Shown here: positions 51,482-63,300 of the stretch, in pieces
Numbering within the stretch: position 1 is the first letter of the stretch
Layout of the letters: each line of letters begins with the position of its first letter
Source of the DNA: Mytilus californianus
Lineage: Eukaryota > Mollusca > Bivalvia > Mytilida > Mytilidae
Length of the DNA stretch: 64,000 bases
Direction of reading: 5' to 3'
Assembly (NCBI RefSeq): GCF_021869535.1
Contig: NW_026262593.1
Location: 59,604,318 to 59,668,317, forward strand
Made by a program: the position numbers and the translations under genes
The notes under the pieces: model-generated
What the model was told of the DNA's origin: nothing
What the model saw: only the letters and a program-made list of their open reading frames with translations
The model's database searches: none

Positions 51482-54400
51482 TTTTAGAGTTTATTGCACT
51501 ATTTCATTTATTTAAGTGAAATCAGTGAAATTATTACTTTGCAGACAGTTGAGTTCATTTGTATTTTAGGATTTTGTTGTGTAGTACATTGTTTGATTTT
51601 AGAAATAATTGAAGCTTTTTTTTTATGAGGTTAGAAGGTGAATTTCACTGAGGTCTTTCACTGCAGAATTGACATCAGTTTTCATTACTTTTCACCCATG
51701 AAAGAACATGATTATATCAACTTCATGAGACTGTCTTATTTTCTTCCTATCCCATGCTTACAATGAATTTTATTTAACATACACAATACCTAACAATTAC
51801 TCAAGTTACAGTACTATGAAAATTAAATGTATTCACATCTGTTTTCCAGTGTAGAACAGTTTTTATTCAGATTTATCTTGAATTTAAAGAAATCATCAGA
51901 TATTGAAATTATAACACAGACATTATTAAAAAAAATATGCCATTAGGATTTCAAAGCTACAGTAGCTAGCAAATGTTATGATATATTTAGTCTTCACATG
52001 AAAATCTTGAGTCAAATGTAATATAAAATCGCAACTGCTGGCAATTGTGATGCTCAGTGCAATCTCTACAATGGGTTCTATATTTATGTTTTTGTTTAAT
52101 TTCATGTTAAATTACCATGTTTATAGACTCTCCTCTACCATAAAGAACTTGGTATAGTCCATAAAGTTTTGATAGAAGATAACTTTACAGCCTTGACTGA
52201 CAACATCGAGTAAGTTTTCATAATGCTTTTCCTTTCTAGCTTATAAATGATGTGGAACAAAGGATGGCCCAAAGGGCCAGTGTGAGGCTCATCACTTGGC
52301 ATCAGTCTATCATTGAAAACTAAAAAAAAAAAAACTGTCTGAAAGTCAGTCTGAGTCCTTAGTCAGACAAATTCAGACTGGCCACAAACATCTTTTGGAT
52401 GTTTAGTTTAAAATCTTCTCCATTGCATGTGACCCAGTCAATCAACCAGCATGGTCACAGCTACTTAAGGATGTACTTAGGTCAGGTTTAGGAATTTGTG
52501 TCAGATGTTCGGACTCCTTGGTTTTTTTCCCCATAACACCCATTTTTCTTTTCATATAAGACTTCAATAGCTCATAAAAGGTCATTTACCAAAATTTAAG
52601 CAGATTCTAGAGTTCTTTTCTTTCGATTTGAGACCCAAATTATACCTATGCTAATATAAGGTAAAAAGTCCAAGTCAGCCTTTTCCCGCCATTTAAAAAA
52701 AATTAAATATCTCAAAAAGGAGCTCCATAAGCTATCAATAATTTTAGCTTATTTTGTTCCTTAATTAATGCTCTTCCGACTTTAAATTCTAGATTTTTTA
52801 AATTTCACCTAAGTACATCCTTAAATAGAACAAATGGATATTAAAGACCAAGGATAATAAGCAATTAAAAATTTGGAGCTCAGTTCTGCAAAGTTACAGA
52901 TGGAATCACCTCAACAGATATGAATTGCCAGTCAACAGACAAACACCAATATGGTTTTCTGCACATTTTTTTTATCCTGAACATTTTACCAAAAGTATTC
53001 AGTGATCTGGAAGGATTTTTTCTCTATGGGCCCAGGGTCACCCAAAAATAAATTCAATGGGCCATTTTTAGAATTAATAGGCCATGTTGTCAAATGAGTG
53101 GGACATTCGTTTACAATAAAAAAAAATTAAAAAAAGTGTATATTTCACTGTACTTACAAGTATGATTCTAATTAATATCATGGATATTGTTCCTGTGATT
53201 TTTTAATATCAATTTCAATGAATATACAATAACTTCTTCCAAACCGGGCAATATTTACGATAACCTTTATTTACAATGTTAAAACTGGTACTGTTCCCTT
53301 GTTCATGTTCATGTTTTTTTTACATTAAATTTGGGTCTTTGTCGATACCATACTTATTCCAGACGTTCCGTATTAGAGGACGTTTCTGGCATTTCCTCTG
53401 CACTTGTATTATTATTACTTCATCATGATGACAAGAATAACAGTAGAGAGCAACGTTAATTGATAAGACACAACAACAATTTGCTGAAGGCATGTTTACA
53501 AAATGTCAAAACGAGCCAAAGACCAAAAAAATTGTCAAGGACAGTTAAGCCCCTTTTATGGAGACAAATACTATACCATTCATAAAAAGGTTTTTGGGTT
53601 TTTCAATCGAAATAGTAGCAAGCTTACTTAAAAGATTATAATTAGAGACGAATTCTCGCCTGTACTAGCCAATTTTCACAAATTTAAAGTTGTTTATAAA
53701 AAATTATATCATGAATGATGGTTAATTACGTTTTTTGGGTAATCAGTCATACCGCATGTTGCTATTATTACCATAGGAAAACACCCGAGACGTCCCAAAA
53801 ATATATAAGTGCTCCTATCATTGGAGTAAACACTACACAGTTGTGTACTCACACATTTGACGATATCTCTACGTTTCAAAACGAAGTGAAAAATGTCATG
53901 CGCCACGCGGGCGCTTACATTTGTCACTCCATGCGCCATTTCTGGTCGATAAGCGCAATTGGCGCAAGGCGCACGTCCTTCCCGATCACTGGTATTTAAT
54001 ACTGCAAGGCTCTTAGAATTAAGCAGATATGTTCTTCGACAAATGACAACTTGACAAAGCAATTACAAGAACTGAGGTTAAAAGTTGACAACTTAGGCTA
54101 TAGAAAAAAGGCCATTGATATGGGTTTTTTTTTTGTGAAACAGCATCAGCAGAGATTTACTTTAACATTATAAAAAAGGGTCAACAAAAATGTCTTTCCA
54201 TCCAAATGTTACTGCCTGAAATCCAAAGAAAGGAGACAACTAAACCATTTCTACTCTTTATGAATTAGAATAGTTCACTTCCTGTACCGGGTAAATGAAA
54301 TTTTAAAGTAGAATACTAAAATAAATATTTGGTGCTTTCTTCGTATATCTACTTTCTTTTTTATACATATTGCATTGATCTTTGTGGATAGACCAGCATG

Positions 54401-57268
54401 CATTAAATTATCCAGCACAAGTTTAGAATCATGACAGTAATTTGTGCAATTGCTAAATAATACTACATTTAAATAAAGGAGATTTAGAGTGTATGTAAAA
54501 GCAAAAACAACAAATAACAACATAAAACAAAAGCCATCAAGAGGTTAACACAGTCTCTTCATCAATGTATAACATATATCATAATCTACATAACACCAAG
54601 TCTTAGGACAAACAGCAACTTTCAAAGATCTGTCATATCAACACAAACTTTAAAAAAGACATTGACAAATCAAAAAGACAACCATTAAAGAGGTATTTGA
54701 CTTGGGACAGGTACATTTAATGTGTAGTACTCAACTTGTTTTACTTGCAAAATTGAATTGTGAGAATAGCTAACATAGTCACATTAATGCCTTTTGTTCT
54801 TAGCTTTATGTCTCAATGATTTATACCATTTAGTTACATTTACTTTCCTTGTAAAATGCAAGTACAGTGGGGGAAACAATTTATGCCATTAAGCTTTTAT
54901 GCTTATATCCAAATTCAGGTATATTTTGGGTCATACCAGATCAGAAGAAAATGAATCCCCTCCCTTTTCCTCTATTATTAAATTTCAATAAATTAAAAAT
55001 GACTGATATAATATTCATTTGTTTAAAGATTTGATCCATACAAGAATATGAGAAAAGTGAAACCTGTAAATCAGTTTTCAGACAAAACAAGTAAGTATGA
55101 GAAAGAGATGAATTACTTTATCTGTTCATGTAAATAGTGACAGGAATTACAATGTCTTACACCAAAACTTTCTTGTTTAAAACAACCTAGTAATTTTCTT
55201 TTAACTGACCATTTCAATATGAAATTTACCTCAAAGTAGCCTTTCAAAAGTTTTTTTAGGTATTAACATCATTATTGATTGGGAGAAATAGCTTGCATCA
55301 AGTTACTTTAAGTAAGAATTACTTGAACTTCATTTGTGAATTTTTAATTCAACAAGTTAAATTTATTTTTCTCGTAAAATACATTAAGTATGATCGACAA
55401 GACCAAAGGACAAAACACATTCTACCAAATGAAATTTATTAGATATCAGAAAATAAGTTAACATGCAAGATTGAGTGTAACTCCGAAAACTGGAAATTCT
55501 TCAATAAGAAGGCACTACAATGCCAACCATTTCTATTATCACAGAAAGATATTGTTGCTTTTGAAACTTAAGTTGATTCGTGTCAATTGACCTTTATACA
55601 CAATGAATTCTTAAGATATGAATAAGAGATAAGGAGTACACACACAAAACCTTTAGAAAACAAAAATTTTAAATGAAAAATGATTGGTAAAATGGTAATG
55701 ATATTATTAGGTCTTTGTCACTGACTAACCAAGGTTAATGGATATGTACAATCCCTAAAATCCTACAGACTTTAATATCTCATTATCTGAAATACTTGGA
55801 ATAATGATAATGTGATGCAGATTTGTGGCTTCCACCCATGTGAGCTCTTGCCAACACTTTGAATATATCATCCTCCCATCATACGTTCTCATTTCTTTAA
55901 AATATTTTCTGAAGAAACTCCACAAATGGATTGAAACCAAAAAAAAAATCTATCTACTCTAAAAATTTCAGAATAATCTGTTGATTGGTTTTTGCCACTT
56001 AGATATCAATTTTTTCCAATTTTCACAGTTTTTTGGGCTGTTAGTTTTAAAGCTATAGAAGCTAAGTTTATTGCAAGAATGATAAGCATGACAAGATCTA
56101 CATACTCTGTAAAATCTCAGAAAATTTGATGACCTGTTATGGAGTTGTTGCCCTTGAAATGTTAACTTTTACTGTTGTTTGGTAGTTTTGGCTGTTATAT
56201 CTAAAATTATAGGTGCTAGTTTAATGTGTAAACAACTAAAATGATCAGCAACACAAAGAATAACTAGGGTGTGCATATAAAAGTCAACACTGTCAACGCT
56301 GAGGTTGTGAATTCGAATCCCACACATGGCAGGTGCGCTATACCCAAATTTTAATTGACTAAGAATTAATCATTTTCCTACCAAATGTCTGTGGTTCTTT
56401 CTAGGCACTCTAGCTTCCTCCACCAATAAAAACTGACAGCCAAAAATAGCACAATAGTGCTGAAAGTGGCATTAAACACCAACCAATCAATCAATCTATC
56501 TATCATATATAGATCCTTGTCAGAATACTGGTATATTTTATGAAATGAAATATTTATTAATATGATAGGTAAAAAAGGGGTCACAATGCCGAAAGGACAT
56601 AAAAAATAATAAGTAAAGAGAAAACAGACAAAATCATGACCAAAAGAAAAACAGTGCTCTGGTGAGTATACAAAACACTACAGAGAAAACTGAGATAGAG
56701 TAACAGAAACCTCACCAAAAACAAGAAGTGAAATCTGGTGCATAGGAAGAGTAAGCATTTCCTGTTTCACTTAAGCTTGTGGCAAGCATATAAGCATACA
56801 AATTTAGTAATTATGAAGTCTTATTTAGGTAAAATGCAAATAGAATTTCAATAATCTGATGGCAATGCTCTCAAGGAACTTTACAAATAAAGATTTATAT
56901 TATGTTTTCATAGATAACCTGATTATTGAGATATTGTTCAAACCTCCACATAATTGGAAAGAATTTAATGATACATGTTTTGTATTTAACCTAAATTTAG
57001 ATTTTGGCTAGCCTGTTCACATTTTATTGACGATTATTTCAGAGTTCCCAGAAATGACTGTTCTGAGTAAAGGAGAACTGCATTTTTTGACAAGACAACC
57101 AGTCGGAAATGCTTTAATAAGACCTCTTAAAAATGTATTAACAAGCAGTATCCATGTAGATAAAGTATGTATTGAATTCTTCAAGGTTCTTAACCCTTTG
57201 CCACATGTATCCGCAGGTTTTTATACGACCGCAAAAAAATTTTGTGGTCGTATATTGGTATGACGTTG

Positions 57269-57303
<35 letters not shown>

Positions 57304-60300
57304 CGGCGTCGTCGTCCGAAGACACATTGGTTTTCGCACTCTAACTTTAGTTTAAGTGAATGGATCTTTTTGAAATTCGACCATAAGGTTAAATACCACA
57401 AAAGGAAGGTTGGGATTGATTTTGGGGGTTATGGTACCAACAGTTAAGGAATAAGGGGCCAAAAAGGGGCCAAAAATAAGCATTTTCTAGTTTCCAGACA
57501 ATAACTGTGGAACGGTGTATGGATCTCTCTGAAATTATACTACAAGTTTCCATACCACAAAGGGATGGTTAGGATTTGCTTTGGGGGGTTATGGCTCAAA
57601 CCGTTTAGGAATTAGGGCAAAAAAGGGGGAAAAACAGGGTTGTCCTGGTTAATGGACAAATACTTTAGTACAAAACATAATTTAAAGCAGTGTAAGGGAG
57701 ATAAATCAAATACATCATTGAAATTATCTCCCTTACACTGCTTTTAAATTATGTATAAAGTAATGGTTAATGAACAATAAAGATAATTTAAAACAGTGTA
57801 AGGGAGGTAATCCAAATACAACGTTTTGGTTACTTCCCTTACACTGCTTTTAAATTATGTTTAAAGAAATGCATATTTATAAAGGAAGACCAGTAAAAAT
57901 ATCTGCAAATGTTGCATCTTTTTTTTTACAAAAAAATCCATATGAAAGATTTGACACGCTATTTTTAATTCTATTATAAAATAGATTAAGTTAGCACTAT
58001 GATAAATTTAAATGGGTAATTATGGTTGCCAACTCCATTGGAAATTTGAATTGAGATTATGACCATATCTTGAGGGAAAGAATTTTTGGGGGGAAAAAAG
58101 GGGGGGGGGGATAAAAAGAAATTGTGGGGGGTCAATTTTTTCTCATTTCAGATTTCAGAAATTAAAAAGAATTATTCTTCAAAAATTATTTTTTTTTCAA
58201 ATTTCAAATATTGAAAAATTTCAAGAAGTCTTTAATTGCACAGTATGGCGCATTAGATTTGTAAAATCTTTGATCAAATTTATTTATTTGTTATGCCGAA
58301 TCTAACAGTGTATTTGGTTTTTTATTTTGGGTCCAGTTTTCAAATTGGTCTACATTAAGGTCCAAAGGGTCCAAAATTAAACTTTGTTTGATTTTAGCAA
58401 AAATTGAATATATGAGGTTCTTTGATATGCTGAATCTAACCATGTATTTAGATTTTTTGATTTTTGGCCCAGTTTTCAAGTTGGTCCAAATTGGGGTCCA
58501 AAATTAAACTTTGTTTGATTTCAACAAAAATTGAATATATGGGGTTCTTTGATATGCTGAATCTAACCATGTATTTAGATTTTTTATTTGTGGACCCCGT
58601 TATCAAATTGGTTCATATTGAGGTCAAAAGGGTCCAAAATTAAACTTTGTTTGATTTCATCAAAAATTGAATTATTGGGGTTCTTTGATATTCCAAATCT
58701 AACCGTGTATTTAGATTTTTAATTTTGGGTCCTGTTTTTTAAATTGGTCTACATTAAGGTCCAAAGGGTCCAAAATGAAACTTAGTTTGATTTTAACAAA
58801 AATTGAATTCTTGGGGTTCTTTGATATGCTGAATCTAAACATGTGTTTAGATTTTTGATTATGGGCCCAGTTTTCAAGTTGGTCCAAGATAGGGTCCAGT
58901 ATTTAAACTTTGTTTGATTTCAACAAAAATTGAATATATGAGGTTCTTTGATATGCTGAATCTAACCATGAATTTAGATTTTTTATTTGTGGGCCCCGCT
59001 ATCAAATTGGTTCATATTGAGGTCAAAAGGGTCCAAAATTAAACTTTGTTTGATTTCATCAAAAATTGAATTATTGGGGTTCTTTGATATTCCAAATCTA
59101 ACCGTGTATTTAGATTTTTAATTTTAAGTCCTGTTTTTTAAATTGGTCTACATTAAGGTCCAAAGGGTCCAAAATTAAACTTAGTTTGATTTTAGCATAA
59201 ATTGAATTCTTGGGGTTCTTTGATATGCTGAATCTAAACATGTGTTTAGATTTTTGATTATGGGCCCAGTTTTCAAGTTTGTCCAAGTTGGGGTCCAAAA
59301 TTAAACTTTGTTTGATTTCATCAAAAATTGAATTATTGGGGTTCTTTGATATTCCAAATCTAACCGTGTATTTAGATTTTTAATTTTAAGTCCTGTTTTT
59401 TAAATTGGTCTACATTAAGGTCCAAAGGGTCCAAAATTAAACTTAGTTTGATTTTAGCATAAATTGAATTCTTGGGGTTCTTTGATATGCTGAATCTAAA
59501 CATGTGTTTAGATTTTTGATTATGGGCCCAGTTTTCAAGTTTGTCCAAGTTGGGGTCCAAAATTAAACTTTGTTTGATTTTAACAAAAATTGAATATATG
59601 GGGTTCTTTGATATGCTGAATCTAACCATGTATTTTGATTTTGGACATTGGACCATAATAGGTAAATTAAAAAAATTCAAGTTCTTAGACCACATTCTTT
59701 CTGTGTCAGAAACCTATGCTGTGTCAAATATTTAATAACAATCCAAATTCAGAGCTGTATCAAGCTTGAATGTTGTGTCCATATTTGCCCCAACTGTTCA
59801 GGATTCGACCTCTGCGGTCGTATCAAGCTGCGCCCCAGCGAAGCATTTTATCTAATCTAATATGGTTTATAATTGTAAGAATACCTTTAAAATTGATAAT
59901 TTTCATATAAGTAAACACATAGTCACACAGAGTAGCAAAATATGCTGGTTTAAGGTATCTGTATATGGTAGTATTAGAGAAACTTGGCATGTTGGATTTC
60001 AGAGAAATGTTACACTTACATGCATTTTCTTATGGATTGTTGATTAGAGTGCTTATGCACTATTTCAGGAAATGACACTACCATATTTTAAAATGTGAGT
60101 TTTTATTATTAATGCAATACCCATTCTGATGTATTGTCCCAATATTATAAATATCAATTTACTGAAGTAATTTTTACTCACATCCTGGTCTTTTAAGTGA
60201 TAATGCGGTCAGGTTTTTTTTTTACCAATTTCTCAAATCATCAGTATAGAAAGTTCTCATAGTGAAGCGAGTACATGTTTGAAAAGAATTGATTGATGAT

Positions 60301-63300
60301 CCAAGTTTTCACTAAATTTTGTTTTAGTATCAATTAAAGAAGCCAAAAGTGGATGTTCATGAGAAGAAACAAGAAATTAGTGATAACATCATCTGCATCA
60401 AAAATGAACCAGCTGGAGGTACATTTATAGTGACTTTTGGTGTTGTTTGGATAAAGAAGTTAAAATACTTGTACTTTATGCAATTTCTGATTCTGTATGC
60501 TATTTTTCCAAATCCACTTTTTTATCTCCCCTGCAACATTTTGTTGTAGGAAGTGAGACATAGATGTTGCTTTATTGGCGGCAGAGGCATCAACAATTGT
60601 TAAGTTACATTACTATCAGTTCATATCAGGTCCGTTGACTGAATTAATTAACAATTTACAATGTTAAGTTCTCTGCTTGAGTCAGTTTGATAGGAATTAC
60701 TTGTGATAGATCAATGATATTGTCTATAAATTTGCCTTACTATTAGTTTGACAACTATTTTGAGGACCTGCCCCTAGGTTATGGTCCAGCTACTTTGAAT
60801 TAATTAGCAATGTTGCTGTCTATCAGATTGTTTTTTTTGAATTTTCTGCACACAGGAAAGACATATCTCTGTGTCAACAGTTTATTTTTCAATCCTACAA
60901 CTATTCTACCAAAATGTCTATCCTTTTTGATGATTAGTCTGTGGTGCCCTATAGCATTCACTCTGTCTCTACATATTGTCTTTGATAGTTAGATTGATGC
61001 TATATTATAATTAGAAATAAAGTTGCTAATGTACATACAAAATAAATTTTTAGGTTCTTAGGACCTCACTGATGATTTTGGGTGCTGCTTTTTTGATTTC
61101 ATGGTATTTCATTCCTACCATATTTAACAAGTGTTATTCATGATTGCTAAAATGACCACTTGCTCCCACGTATTTAAGGGCACCATATATATAGGTAAAC
61201 GGCTTTGCTAGTCTTCTTCTTGTCCTAATTCTTTTCAAATTTTCATACTATTTTAAAACTTACTGATATTATTGGGATCATCTTCAAAAGAATATTTTAC
61301 ACCCATCCACAACTGCAAGCATGTTAACATGCAAAAACTTTGACCCAAAACCTGAATATGAGTTGATGAATAAAAGTACCATGTCAGACATGGTTGAATA
61401 TTTATTAATGTTTTTCATATCAATAAAAAAAAAGGAAAAAATGTCTCCCTTTTAACTTTTTACTTCAATAACAAAAAACAAATAGCCTCCCTTCTCTTAA
61501 CTTTTTTTGAAACAAAAATTGGCTTGAGAATCACAAAATTAATTTTGTATGGTCCACCTTTCGTGCAGATATTATGGCCTCATTTGTGTGCAAAAACATG
61601 ATCTGAATGATTTTTATTACAAATATTCTATTTTAATTGTAGGCTCCCCAATGGTCAATGAATGCTTTTTAAAGATATTGAATATACTGAAGATTCTTCC
61701 AGATAAAGCACTTACAGAAGTTGCTGAATATTACTTCATTAAGTTGAACCTTAAGTAAGACATTACAAAGTCAGCCTATAATTTAAGAAAAATACCTTTA
61801 GGTATCTGATATATTCATTATTCATGAATGAAAAGTTATTTGAGGTTATTGATATGAAAACCGTAAAACAAAATAAAACCAGAAGAGACATCTTGAGATG
61901 TACATACAGCTCTCAACAACAGACAAGTGTCTAGTTATCCCTAGCTGTGGAACTGTAGCTCTTTCTGCCTGTGCTTACTTCCAATCTCTACAAACCATAG
62001 ATGGTCCTCAAAAATTTGAAAATGATCATAAGGAGCATTACAGTTATAAATAGTCCTGCAGTTACTTAATGCCAAACCCAAAACACATCAAGTCAAAACA
62101 AGTTGTACACAAATTTAACTGAGACTACCAAAATATGAATACTTACAGTCAATCCTTTATCACATCTCAGTTTTGGTAAGCTCTAATATAGAACCTAACA
62201 GCGTCTATATATGTATTAAAAACATTTGTTATGTTTTTTTGTATGTCGTTTCATATAGTTAGATAATTTGATCATGGTGAGTTTTATTGGTTGAAGAAAT
62301 CCGAGAGAGCCCTTGGTATTACATGACCTAGTCAATGAACTGCAAAACTCAGTCTTGACTGATCAAAATTATAAGGATGATAATTAGTTAACTGGTTCAA
62401 TACATTTACAAGCCTCTATTAATGTTTTAGATTAAATGAAAACAGACAGTCAACAGTTATTATGTTAGATGCATATGGAACACTAGAGTCAGGCCAAGAA
62501 ATCATTGGGAGAATGATTTTCCAAAGTCCTTATCCAGATCCTGACCTGATTGTTAAGTACATGATACATGTAGTTAGTGCTGATCGGCCACCACACCCTG
62601 TGAGTGTAAATAAAATAAAATATTGCGAATCAGTTTGACAGGGTCAAATACTTTATTTTTCGCCTAGAACATTGCAACTTGAGAAGGAATAAGGGAAGGA
62701 TTTTTTGTTTTGTATATAAATGTATTTAGAAATATTTGTATGGATTCATATTTTCATATTAATTCCAGAAAATACCCAGATTTCAGCCATCCTAGACTGC
62801 ACGTTACATAATTAACATCACACTTGTCACTATGTTGCGCAAAGAAGAAAATAAAATTCAGTCTGCATTTGATTTTTTCAACAACAAAAAAAAAACCTAA
62901 ATGTAAATCCCAGACATATTTTAGGAGAATTGATAAAGGCATTTAGGGAGTCTAAAATATTTCTGCACTTTTCTTGTTGAAGCCATAATTGTGAATAAAT
63001 ACAAGCTAGCTATATTGACAGGTATTTGACATCACATACACGTAAGTGTCTGTAATTAAAAGAAAAAGTAACATCTTAAAAACAAATCAAAACAGTAGTA
63101 TACCTGTCCTCATTTTGTCAAAATGGGTCATATTTTGTTCAGCTGTTATGTATAAACAAACGTATCCTCACTACCTGTACTAAACCTTCATCCTGTAGAA
63201 AAATTGACATTTTTTGTCTGGTTAAATTGTCAAATGAGTTCTTTTTTCTCTCATTTTTTTGTGTTTAACTAATTGATTTTGACACTGTGTTTCAGATTAT

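Larger units (their letters stand above)
57222..59847 (+). repeat. Palindrome-headed repeat, GACCGCAAA family, copy 2, expanded
   Basis: Same head (57222-57254), a longer CGT run (57266-57316), the same two GGAAGGTTGGGATTG units, two hairpins (57675-57756 and 57788-57853), a G-run, a large tandem array (58262-59660) and the same end CTCTGCGGTCGTATCAAGCT then GCGCCCCAGCGAAGC (59811-59844). The end hairpin arms GCTGCGC and GCGAAGC pair with one mismatch. It starts 58 bases after exon 9. Confidence 0.87.

Noticed and set aside
56285-56345. A tRNA gene
   Set aside because: Only the B-box half looks tRNA-like; no cloverleaf, and the downstream core and ATCA tail fit a SINE.
57138-57401. Open frame with polythreonine/polyvaline run
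   Set aside because: Translation of the CGT microsatellite; not a gene.
58291-59735. Frames with repeated ILDPLDLNVDQF phrase
   Set aside because: Products of the minisatellite array.
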